64,000 bases of DNA from 4572-13 sp964594065 (GTDB lineage Bacteria > Planctomycetota > Phycisphaerae > Sedimentisphaerales > Anaerohalosphaeraceae). Where the stretch lies: NCBI GenBank assembly GCA_964594065.1, contig CAZQKX010000010.1:12023-76022 (forward strand), given 5' to 3'. The number at the start of each line of letters is the position of its first letter. Within the stretch, counting starts at the first letter, position 1. The notes under the pieces are model-generated. The model had not been told where the DNA came from, made no database searches, and saw only the letters and a list, made by a program, of their open reading frames with translations. Both the position numbers and the translations under genes were made by a program. Of the stretch, positions 1 through 8,423 are shown piece after piece.

Positions 1-438
1 CTTATTCCAGTCAACATTTCCATGTCCCATTCCCAAGTGCCATTTGCCAACAACACCTGTATGATAACCAGCCTCCTTTAACATCGATGGGATTGTCATC
101 ATTCCTGGCTGCATAATAAGCGGAGCATCACCGGGTAAAATGTGCGCTCTTTTATTTTTCCATGGGTACTGCCCTGTCAAGAGTCCATAACGGGATGGTG
201 TGCAGGTCGCCGACGTACAATAGCCTTGTGTGAAACGAATTCCACTGTCGGCAAGCTGGTCCAGATTAGGCGTGCTGATCTCAGTGGCCCCGTAACAACT
301 TACATCCCCATAACCAAGGTCATCGGCGAGGATGACAATAATGTTAGGCTTAGACGCTTGGTTTTGTTTTACGTCGGCAGAACAGCCAAAAACTAAAACT
401 GCAAGCAGACATGTTAAAAGCAGATTTAATTGTTTCAT
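1..438 (-). CDS. Sulfatase (S1 family), lipoprotein, N-terminal part only
   Basis: The gene is read leftwards from an ATG at 438 and runs off the window, so only the first 146 codons are present. A lipobox (LVFGC, Cys19) predicts a membrane-anchored lipoprotein. Residues 30-42 (PNIIVILADDLGY) form the first metal-binding strand of alkaline-phosphatase-fold sulfatases. CTPSR at 79-83 is the C-x-P-x-R signature, whose Cys is converted to formylglycine in active family members, and GKWHLG follows near the window edge. The family removes sulfate esters, here probably from a polysaccharide outside the inner membrane. An AAGGAA-like ribosome site precedes the ATG. It is the last visible member of a minus-strand series with two more sulfatases and a GH123-like protein, 154 bp after the previous one. 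The substrate cannot be told from this fragment. Confidence 0.9.
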   Translation of the reverse strand, partial: MKQLNLLLTCLLAVLVFGCSADVKQNQASKPNIIVILADDLGYGDVSCYGATEISTPNLDQLADSGIRFTQGYCTSATCTPSRYGLLTGQYPWKNKRAHILPGDAPLIMQPGMMTIPSMLKEAGYHTGVVGKWHLGMGHGNVDWNK

Positions 439-592
439 GTGATTAATTCCTTTTTAAAAATCGTATTCATTCTATTTAATGGTTGATAACCTGTTTTTTG
501 CGTTCATAAAATACGGATCCGCACTTTTTTTGTAGAAAGGCTATAGGACAGCAGGATAACATGAAACATTTCAATTTTCATTGTATTTTTTA

Positions 593-2185
593 CTAATCAT
601 TCCAATGCTTATCGATAATGGCTTTTATTGGGGGATATTTCATGTCGGTTTCATTTAGCTGGCTGCGTTGTTTTTTTAATTCAGCCTTAAGCTCATTTAT
701 AACCTTCTTATAATCGGGATCATTATATCTGTTATGAAGTTCTTGCGGGTCATTTTTCAGGTCGTAAAATTCCCAAGTGTGCGGTGTTTCACGTTCAACT
801 CCTTCATATTCCGTTGCCCAGTAGTGCTCTGAAAATTTTTCTTGTGGTAAGTAATGTTTTCCATAATAAAAGATGAGCTTGTAATCTTTGGTACGTATAC
901 CAAAGTGAGCAGGAACATAATGATGAATAATGTGCATCCAGTATCGATAATAGGTTGCTTTGCGCCAGTTTTTCTCCCTTTGGCCTTTTAAGGTGCGAAT
1001 AAAACTATTTCCCTGCATGTACTCAGGAGTGCTTCCGCCAGCGAGTTCGATCATTGTCGGAGCATAGTCTGTATTGTTTATTAAAAGATCAGAAACCATA
1101 CCTCTGTCTATTATGTTTGGACAGTGCATAATAAACGGCATGCGCATTGATTCATCGTACATCCAACGTTTATCAATGTAGTCATGCTCTCCCAGCATCA
1201 TTCCCTGGTCGCCGGTATATATAATAACCGTATTTTCCCAAAGTCCTTTTTTCTTTAAATAATCAAATAATCGCCCTAAATTATCGTCAATGCCTTTAAC
1301 ACATCGTAAATAATCTTTAAGGTAATTTTGATAAGCCAAATGAGTCCGTAACCTGGGGTCGGCAGTTTCGCCAAAGAACAAGTCGGCATAATTGCTTTTC
1401 TTGTTCGCCTGCTGATTTCGGGGAGATACTGAAGTCCCAATGTAACTTAAAAGGCTGTCATTTTTCCCTCGTGTACCTTCCGACCCAAAGAATGGTTGAT
1501 TGTACATGCTTGCTGGTTCAGGGATTTCAATTTCTTTTAAGTATTCGTCGTACCGGGAAGCATACTCAAACATGTCGTGAGGTGCCTTGTAATGATGCAT
1601 CAAGAAAAATGGTTTTGATTTATCTAAATTTTTCAGATACGCTATCGATATATCTGTAATGACATCAGACGAATGCCCTTTCGTTTTGACCCTATTATTG
1701 GGCCATTGGCCTTTCCCTTTTTCTCTAAAAACAGGATTGAAATATTTCCCTTGTCCCGGAAGCACTTTATAGTAATCGAAATGTACCGGCTCCTTACCTA
1801 AATGCCACTTTCCAACCATTGCAGTTGAATAACCCAATTTTTTCAATTCTTGCGGCAGGTACTGTTTATCGGTATCTAATTGCCCATCGAGGTCCAAAAT
1901 GCCGTTGGTTTGCGAATATTGTCCGGTTATAATCGATGCACGGCTGGGAGTGCATATTGAATTTGTACAAAAAGCATTTTCGAATCGAATTCCGCCGGCA
2001 GCAAGTTTGTCGATGTTGGGAGTTGGATTAAGCCTTTCTAAACGCCCGCCATAAGCACCAATTGCCTGCGATGTGTGATCATCCGACATGATGAATAGTA
2101 TATTGGGTTTCCTTGTTTGGCAATATGCATTGCTACATGTAAAATGGACCGCAGCAACAAACAGTACTGTTAAAATTTTTCTCAT
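593..2185 (-). CDS. Secreted sulfatase (S1 family)
   Basis: About 530 residues, a normal length for the family. The first 22 residues are a signal peptide. Metal-ligand Asp-Asp lies at 35-36, the formylglycine signature CTPSR at 78-82, and GKWHLG, TGDQGMMLGEHD and a C-terminal EFYDLKNDP tail follow, which together are typical of iduronate- or GlcNAc-6-sulfatase-like and other glycan sulfatases. The frame is open up to a TTG at 2212, with an ATG at 2200. The ATG at 2185 is preferred because it has a GGA-type ribosome site at usual distance and gives a clean signal peptide. It sits between two other sulfatases of the same orientation, so it probably acts on one step of a shared sulfated glycan. 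The exact substrate is unknown. Confidence 0.93.
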   Translation of the reverse strand: MRKILTVLFVAAVHFTCSNAYCQTRKPNILFIMSDDHTSQAIGAYGGRLERLNPTPNIDKLAAGGIRFENAFCTNSICTPSRASIITGQYSQTNGILDLDGQLDTDKQYLPQELKKLGYSTAMVGKWHLGKEPVHFDYYKVLPGQGKYFNPVFREKGKGQWPNNRVKTKGHSSDVITDISIAYLKNLDKSKPFFLMHHYKAPHDMFEYASRYDEYLKEIEIPEPASMYNQPFFGSEGTRGKNDSLLSYIGTSVSPRNQQANKKSNYADLFFGETADPRLRTHLAYQNYLKDYLRCVKGIDDNLGRLFDYLKKKGLWENTVIIYTGDQGMMLGEHDYIDKRWMYDESMRMPFIMHCPNIIDRGMVSDLLINNTDYAPTMIELAGGSTPEYMQGNSFIRTLKGQREKNWRKATYYRYWMHIIHHYVPAHFGIRTKDYKLIFYYGKHYLPQEKFSEHYWATEYEGVERETPHTWEFYDLKNDPQELHNRYNDPDYKKVINELKAELKKQRSQLNETDMKYPPIKAIIDKHWND

Positions 2186-2428
2186 AATATGCTTTCCCAT
2201 TCTTAAATTCAAATGTACTCACGACAGATGAGTTTTACATTAATTTCTTTTCAACATTCATAGCAATGTTTTTATTCAATTTTAAATCACTTTTACTTCT
2301 ACTTTATCCGTTTTAAAATGAATCCATTCAACCAAGTATATGCCTTGTCTTTATCTGTTTTTTAAATATAACTTGAATATTATCTGTGCCATTGCTTTTT
2401 GGCAGGCTATCGGGACATGCTTTTATGA

Positions 2429-4285
2429 TCAGCTTTTTCTGGAGATATAAACGTAGTACGCGCCATACTCATCACCGTCTGACGTTGTAAAGCAGGTTTG
2501 CAGTTTCTGCTCTCCGCCGGAGAGCTTGACTTCAAAAATAATCGCTTTGTCATTTTGCCTGACATTTTTAATTTTGTCAAAATCACCAACTTTTAATCGG
2601 GCGGTCTTTGCATCGATTCGTCTGCTGGGATAGGTTAGTAACACAAAGTTTACATGATGCCTTAAAGGATCGGTTTGCTTATGTTCTACTATTTCTCCGA
2701 TGGGCAAATCAAGTTCCCTTGGCCAGCGGCGTAATTCTATCCGGTAATCTCCCGGTGTTTCAACATCGAGTACCCAGTAGCCATTGCTTTTCAGGGCTGA
2801 GCGAACGTGGCTCTGGTTATAGGGAACAGCATCTCCATGCCAGCTCTGAGCGGTCAGAACAACGGTTTCCTGCCTGGAGGGGTTAATGACAAACGGCGTA
2901 AATTCTTTTGACCGTTCAGTCACATCGGTCCACCATGATTCATATGTTTTTGAAAGTTTAGCAACAACGTCCGGATTGTCAGCAGCAACATCATACATCT
3001 GTCCGGGATCTTTCCTGAAATCGTAAAGTTCATCGCCCACCATCCGCCACTGCTCGGTCATCACACAATAGTCTTTATACTTTATCGGATAGCCTTCAAA
3101 AACATTACGAGCACCCTTTCCTTGATTATGAACGAAGAGCGTCCGCTTAGGCCACAGGTCTTCTTCTCCGCGACATAAGGGCGCTAAACTCATGCCATCG
3201 AATGAAATATTTTGGGGAGATTTTAATCCGCATAAGTCTATCAAAGTCGGCAACAGATCAAAATGCGCTGTAAGTCCGTTTACGTCACGTCCCCGATTGA
3301 AACCGGCTTTGGGCCAGTGAATAAAACAGGCCGCTCGGTGCCCACCTCGATAAGGCGATGTTTTATTGCCTCGCATCCCCGCATTAAAACCATTAACGGC
3401 ATACCCTTTCTTGCCATCCAAAAGTTTCCGAGATTGTTTTGAGCCCGCCGTGCCGCCGTTATCGGTTAGAAATATGATGATCGTGTTATCCGCAAGCTTC
3501 AATGCCTCCAGGTGCTCTCTCAGCCGGGAAATGTTTTCATCAATATTTGCGATCATAGCATAAAACCGCATACGATAAGCGGGGATATCAGGGTTATTGA
3601 GAAAGGGCTCAAGATATTCGGCAGGCACATGCATTGGCCCATGCGGGGCATTGGTCGGGATATAAACAAAAAATGGTTCTTTTCTGTTTGCCGTAATGTA
3701 TTTGATCGCCTCGTCAAACCAGACATCCGTACAATATCCGGTAACAGATTCGGGGCTTGAATTTCGCAGGTAAACATCATCGTAGTAATCATTTCCCCAG
3801 TAATCCGGCGCTTCCCCTACGACACCTCCGCCATGTATCAAAGATTCATCGAAACCCCGATCCATCGGACGAAATGGGTAGCTGTCACCAAGATGCCACT
3901 TGCCGAATATCGCTGTTTTGTAGCCGCTGTTCTTAAAAATATCAGCCATCGTCACCTCATCACGGCGCAGATGATTCCTTCCGCCATAAGTCAGCCATGC
4001 ACCGGTACGCGTTGAATAACGCCCGGTCATTAACGCAGCCCGTGTCGGAGTACACATCGGATCGACATGAAAATCAGTAAAACGAATACTCTCAAGGTAA
4101 AGTTTATCGATGGCCGGCGTTTTGATGTATGGATTACCGTGACATGACATATCTGCGTAACCCTGGTCATCGGTTATAATAACAATGACATTGGGACGGC
4201 TGGAAGTTTCGGCCATCACAGTCGGTGCCATTATGATCAAACTCAGTTGCAAAACGATAAGCATCAGGAAATCGAATCGTTTCAT
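2429..4285 (-). CDS. Secreted arylsulfatase-type sulfatase with C-terminal beta domain
   Basis: About 618 residues: signal peptide at 1-25, Asp-Asp metal ligands at 39-40, formylglycine signature CTPTR at 78-82 and GKWHLGD, then FLTDNGG and a C-terminal extension of roughly 130 residues after the catalytic domain (from about NPSRQETVVL) that resembles a beta-sandwich accessory domain. Two ATGs lie close together, at 4294 and 4285. AAAGG directly abuts the first with no spacer but sits nine bases before the second, so 4285 is the likely start. The gene follows the GH123-like gene by 79 bp on the same strand and is probably cotranscribed with it. It is expected to hydrolyse sulfate esters in the periplasm or outside the cell. 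Which sugar position it attacks cannot be read from the sequence. Confidence 0.93.
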   Translation of the reverse strand: MKRFDFLMLIVLQLSLIIMAPTVMAETSSRPNVIVIITDDQGYADMSCHGNPYIKTPAIDKLYLESIRFTDFHVDPMCTPTRAALMTGRYSTRTGAWLTYGGRNHLRRDEVTMADIFKNSGYKTAIFGKWHLGDSYPFRPMDRGFDESLIHGGGVVGEAPDYWGNDYYDDVYLRNSSPESVTGYCTDVWFDEAIKYITANRKEPFFVYIPTNAPHGPMHVPAEYLEPFLNNPDIPAYRMRFYAMIANIDENISRLREHLEALKLADNTIIIFLTDNGGTAGSKQSRKLLDGKKGYAVNGFNAGMRGNKTSPYRGGHRAACFIHWPKAGFNRGRDVNGLTAHFDLLPTLIDLCGLKSPQNISFDGMSLAPLCRGEEDLWPKRTLFVHNQGKGARNVFEGYPIKYKDYCVMTEQWRMVGDELYDFRKDPGQMYDVAADNPDVVAKLSKTYESWWTDVTERSKEFTPFVINPSRQETVVLTAQSWHGDAVPYNQSHVRSALKSNGYWVLDVETPGDYRIELRRWPRELDLPIGEIVEHKQTDPLRHHVNFVLLTYPSRRIDAKTARLKVGDFDKIKNVRQNDKAIIFEVKLSGGEQKLQTCFTTSDGDEYGAYYVYISRKS

Positions 4286-4364
4286 TTGGGCCATCCTTTA
4301 TTAAGTTTACGCTTACGATTAATTATTCTGAATCCTTGATACTTCTAACGACATATTCGGCTTG

Positions 4365-7300
4365 TTACTGTTTTTGACTCAGCAGCTTCTCTATCGCCAA
4401 GGCAACGGAATCACGGACTTTCAGAACCTTGTCAGGATCGCGCAGGTATCCGGTAGAGTAGCGGCCGTCTGCCGTAGGAATATTGACAAGGTCAAGCGCC
4501 CCAGCCAGAGCGGCTTCGGCTTCAAAAGTTGCCGCACCCTCGGATTTTCGCTGTTCAATGAGCTGTTTTAATAAGTGCAGGTATTCGTAGTCTTCGACGC
4601 CTTCGCGAGCTTGTTTGAGCCGGATGCTTGGCACGAGGTGATCGACGCCGACCGGCGGTCCGGGATAGATGATATATCCATCACCGTTGGGGTACCGCAT
4701 CCAGTAGTATTTGCCGGGAGTATTGGATTGTCTGTGGAAGGGGTGCCACCCGTAGTCAAATGGGTTTATCGTTTGCCAGTTCGATCCCCAGAATTCATAG
4801 GCGCTGGCGCCGTATTTAAAACAGAAGTAAGGCAGCATCCGCTCAAAAGCTAAATATGGGGTATCCGTACACACCATGCCATCTGTGGTAAAGATGACCC
4901 TGTCACCATTGCCTTTGATCCGTTCAAGATCTTTAGAGGGAACCGGGTGCCCCCAGGCTCCGCCTCGATGGGAAACACCCCATATGTCAATATAGCCGTC
5001 GAATTCCGGACGGTGCCACCATACGCTAACATAGATGGGGATATCCGGGTCCACTTCATGGATCATATCGCAGAGTGCTTTCATTTGCTGCTCTATTTTG
5101 GGCTCGGGATTGGGCTCGTCCGAAATGTACATGATCACCTTATCTGCCCAGCCCTTTCCCTTCATATGCTCCCAGTAGGTCCTAAGGGCTGATTGGTAGG
5201 CCGCTTTGAACTCCGGCCGCAGCTTGCTGCGGTCAGCATCCTCGTAAGGGGATATCCCGGGGTAAGGCGCTTGGCCAAATTTATCCCGGGGCGGATGAGC
5301 CCATCCAAACAGGTGAAACTCCCATGGAGTGTAGGACAACTGAAATTTCAGTTCGTCGAAATAGACTGAAGCTGCCGCATCGAATGCTGAGAAATCCGCG
5401 GTAACAGTGCCGTTTTGGATGGTCCAGTCCGGTTCAGGCAGGATGGTTTCCGGGCTGATGCGGTGCTGTTTCATGTATTTCCAAACGGCTTTATGTATCT
5501 GCTGTTGCGTCCGTTTTGTGCCGTATCGCTGCCGATCTCGAAAGCGAAGATCATAGATCGCTTGCACGTTGGATGCATCGGGCAGTTGAAAGCTTCGTAC
5601 AGTCACTTCAAGAGGAACTTTCTTTAAAACTTTTTTCTTGCTAAGTATCTGAATGCTTCCCTTGTAAGTGCCCGCCGTCGCGCGCATGGGCACTGAGATT
5701 TCGATCCAGGCGGCATGCGTTTCATCGGCCGGCAGGTCGAACGTTTGTACGGGCAGTATGGGATCGGGCCACCAGCCTGCCCAGCCGTCGCATCCAAACC
5801 GTCCTTGTGCGATTTTCATCTGCCAATAGGGCTTCTCATAATCTTGATAGTAGCTGCTTGGGGTATCGATCGGCACATACCCAACGATGCCGACTTCTAT
5901 CTGGTCCAGCTCCTTTCCATCCTTATTTTTGGGCGGTAGAACTTTAATGGTCAGATCGCGATTTTTACGGGGGCTTCTCAGCGCTAGCTGAATCGGTTCG
6001 GTTTCGTTTCGGGCGGCCGAAATGCGGATACCTTCCAGCTTGCTCTTTGGCAGGTCATCAGGAAATACTTTCACGATCGGGTTTTCCTGCCAGATAACGA
6101 ACCCGGAAAGTTCCGCAACTGCTTTTCGCTCCAACAGCGAAGGGCCCGTCGTCCCGCGGATGGTTTCCACGAAAATGATATCGTCAAACCAGGCAGTCCC
6201 TGAGCCTGTCTTCGTCAAGCTGATTTCAGTGGACCGGGTTTTATCAGGAGCTTGCACGGACATCGTGAGCCAGCGCCAATCGCTGGGCATATATCGATCC
6301 TGGTGAATGGACAGCTCTTTCCAACCACCGATGCGTTTGCCACGGGCGTCAAGAAACGTTGCACGCACAGCAAATGAATGCTTAAGGGTGGCAGAGTCTT
6401 TGACACGCGCTGCGAAAAAGTACCTCTTACCCGGCCTGGCAGGAACGATTTGCTTGAGTCCGCAACCTTCTTCGATTTCCTGGCCGGTTTCATTGTCAGC
6501 CTCTTCGCTTAAGTAGTCAATCTTTAATGAACGATTCACCATCGCTCCATCGATCGATGTTTCGAATGCAATACCTTTCCCAAACCGCTCCCAGCCCAAT
6601 GTTTGATTTGTATCAAAATCAGGATTTTGGATTAGATTGTGTGCAATCTTTGGAAGCTTAATCTCGTTTGAAGATGCAGAGGCCCCGGCAGCTTGTCTCG
6701 GATTAAAGTAAAGGTAGAAGGAGCGAACGGTTCCGGCGGGAATGGATTGCTTGAACAGGATTCCGTTTCCCTGCCGCAGGAAGTCAATCGCTTGGGTGCC
6801 ATCTGTCAGTTGCAGTACCGTATGCTCATCAACTTCCGCATGCAGCCGATTGAGCAGTTGTTCGATATCAACATGAATCGGAATGTCGGCAAGCGGTTTT
6901 TTTGAAAAATTGGGAACTTTGATACAGGCACGCAGAGGCCATGCTTTAGCGCTATCCGAATTGTCTTTATACCATTGGTCCGTTGTTCCCCGTTCGATAA
7001 CGGGCGCCGTTTGAGTATCGAGGACAGTTGTTTCAATATTGTAGTCCACAGAAGAGGAAATCCGTATGTCATCAATCCAGAGCGTTCCTGTCCCTGTCAT
7101 AAACGTTTCTATACGCAAAACATCGGACTTAGCGGGAGCTACGAAATTTCTCCGTATATGTGATGACCAGTCATTCGTGCCTTTAGGAGCCGTGAGTCGA
7201 ACGGGATTCGATTCGAAATCAGCAACATCGAGTGACTGACAGACAGGCTTGAAAGAAAGTCCCGCCAGCCCTGAAATATTTTCCCCCTTGATCCAGGCCT

Positions 7301-8000
7301 CTATTGTATAGGTAGCCCCGGGCACAAGGTAAAACAGCATTTGCGAGGCACCATAGGCTGATTTAGAACGGGATTTTGAAGTGGGTTTGGTATTTGTGAT
7401 TCGATCGACTTTGATCTTAAGGCATCGATTACCTGAATGCGCTCCCTTGTTGCTCCATGTAACAGATCGTGCGTCTTCGGACCAATCCAGTTTCCAAGCT
7501 CTGGGGCCATATTTGTCCCGTTTTTCGAATCCTCCATTGGCAATATCTCTTTCAGCCAGAAAGTAATCCCCAACGGGCCAGGCGGAAGGATTGTCAAAGT
7601 AGATAAAGCAGGTTTTTTGGCTGCGTGGGAGGCAATCCAGGGGGATGGTCATGCTGGATCCTTTGGGGGCAGGGCCTTTTTCGAGCAGCCCCCCATCGGG
7701 TCCATTCACGCGATACATCAATTGCTCGCCTTTGGCATTGGTCACGCGAATGCTCTCGACCAGCGTTCCAGTTAAAGGAAGTGCTTTGGGGCCATCGGCT
7801 ATATTGAACGTAACCGGAGCAGCAGTCAGGTCCTGGTCCGTATTATTTCCCACAATAACGGGGATGCGCTGCCTCCAGTAATCGTGGTTTCCCAAATACA
7901 GAGGCGGGTGCCAACCCGCGGAATCGACCGGTTCGTTTGCCGCCAAAAGCAACGGCTGTGTTACCAAGAAAATACAGAGTACAAAGATAGCTTTCTTCAT
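4365..8000 (-). CDS. GH123/DUF4091-like glycoside hydrolase with duplicated carbohydrate-binding modules
   Basis: 1211 residues with a signal peptide (1-21). The N-terminal half is an internal duplication: a DUF2341-like beta domain followed by a CBM4/9-like domain (each ending in a W-x-D-D-I motif: TLWIDDIRI, then TAWFDDIIF) occurs twice, at about 25-315 and 345-620. The C-terminal half (about 700-1200) looks like the DUF4091/GH123 TIM barrel, with the paired acidic residues Asp961-Glu962 in YISDEPNP where GH123 beta-N-acetylgalactosaminidases keep their catalytic Asp-Glu, and the REGVEDYEYL motif near the end. AAAGGA lies seven bases before the ATG. It heads a minus-strand run with three sulfatases and faces a TonB receptor, so a role in breaking a sulfated glycan is a fair inference. 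Activity on hexosamine is only a family-based guess. Confidence 0.8.
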   Translation of the reverse strand: MKKAIFVLCIFLVTQPLLLAANEPVDSAGWHPPLYLGNHDYWRQRIPVIVGNNTDQDLTAAPVTFNIADGPKALPLTGTLVESIRVTNAKGEQLMYRVNGPDGGLLEKGPAPKGSSMTIPLDCLPRSQKTCFIYFDNPSAWPVGDYFLAERDIANGGFEKRDKYGPRAWKLDWSEDARSVTWSNKGAHSGNRCLKIKVDRITNTKPTSKSRSKSAYGASQMLFYLVPGATYTIEAWIKGENISGLAGLSFKPVCQSLDVADFESNPVRLTAPKGTNDWSSHIRRNFVAPAKSDVLRIETFMTGTGTLWIDDIRISSSVDYNIETTVLDTQTAPVIERGTTDQWYKDNSDSAKAWPLRACIKVPNFSKKPLADIPIHVDIEQLLNRLHAEVDEHTVLQLTDGTQAIDFLRQGNGILFKQSIPAGTVRSFYLYFNPRQAAGASASSNEIKLPKIAHNLIQNPDFDTNQTLGWERFGKGIAFETSIDGAMVNRSLKIDYLSEEADNETGQEIEEGCGLKQIVPARPGKRYFFAARVKDSATLKHSFAVRATFLDARGKRIGGWKELSIHQDRYMPSDWRWLTMSVQAPDKTRSTEISLTKTGSGTAWFDDIIFVETIRGTTGPSLLERKAVAELSGFVIWQENPIVKVFPDDLPKSKLEGIRISAARNETEPIQLALRSPRKNRDLTIKVLPPKNKDGKELDQIEVGIVGYVPIDTPSSYYQDYEKPYWQMKIAQGRFGCDGWAGWWPDPILPVQTFDLPADETHAAWIEISVPMRATAGTYKGSIQILSKKKVLKKVPLEVTVRSFQLPDASNVQAIYDLRFRDRQRYGTKRTQQQIHKAVWKYMKQHRISPETILPEPDWTIQNGTVTADFSAFDAAASVYFDELKFQLSYTPWEFHLFGWAHPPRDKFGQAPYPGISPYEDADRSKLRPEFKAAYQSALRTYWEHMKGKGWADKVIMYISDEPNPEPKIEQQMKALCDMIHEVDPDIPIYVSVWWHRPEFDGYIDIWGVSHRGGAWGHPVPSKDLERIKGNGDRVIFTTDGMVCTDTPYLAFERMLPYFCFKYGASAYEFWGSNWQTINPFDYGWHPFHRQSNTPGKYYWMRYPNGDGYIIYPGPPVGVDHLVPSIRLKQAREGVEDYEYLHLLKQLIEQRKSEGAATFEAEAALAGALDLVNIPTADGRYSTGYLRDPDKVLKVRDSVALAIEKLLSQKQ

Positions 8001-8423
8001 GGATCAATCCTTTGGCCTAATCGTCTTTGATTATAAACTCAGAAGCTTCTGGCTACAAATTCTACCCATAAGCCATAAAATCACAACTCTTTTCTACAGT
8101 TCGTAGATTAGGCCGCCTTGTTTCCCGCTTGAGCTGCCCGCAAATGCCGATTGCATTAAGTCCTATAATTTTTTTTTAACGTCTTTAATTTTAGTCCCAG
8201 TTAATTAATTTATAACGCTTTTTTTCTCTGAAATCCTGTTACTACTTTTTTTAGGTCTTTTTTAAGTTTTTAGTTATTTCACCCTATTAATTCCCCGACG
8301 CTTTATTTGAAGTCTTCTAAAGATGGAATTTCGTGCTATATTGGACTCGTCTTATCCCCAATGTAGCCTTCCTGGGATTATGTTCATTCTAAAACCTGGA
8401 AATGAAAGTCAAGAGGTTAAAAA
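8001..8423. other. Divergent intergenic region of the glycan locus
   Basis: This 423-bp AT-rich stretch separates the GH123-like gene (leftward) from the TonB receptor (rightward) and holds no open frame of note. It contains a minus-strand promoter candidate (8059-8086), a perfect 10-bp palindrome AGAAGCTTCT at 8041-8050, and on the plus strand an extended -10-like TGCTATATT ending at 8342 without a convincing -35. An AAGAGG ribosome site precedes the receptor ATG. As the shared control region it would be where a glycan-responsive regulator acts, but no regulator gene lies beside it. Confidence 0.5.
8059..8086 (-). promoter_or_regulatory. Candidate sigma-70 promoter for the GH123-like/sulfatase genes
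   Basis: On the minus strand TTGTGA (8081-8086) is followed after 16 bases by TAGAAT (8059-8064), about 60 bases before the GH123-like ATG at 8000. The palindrome AGAAGCTTCT (8041-8050) falls in the predicted leader. Confidence 0.4.
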
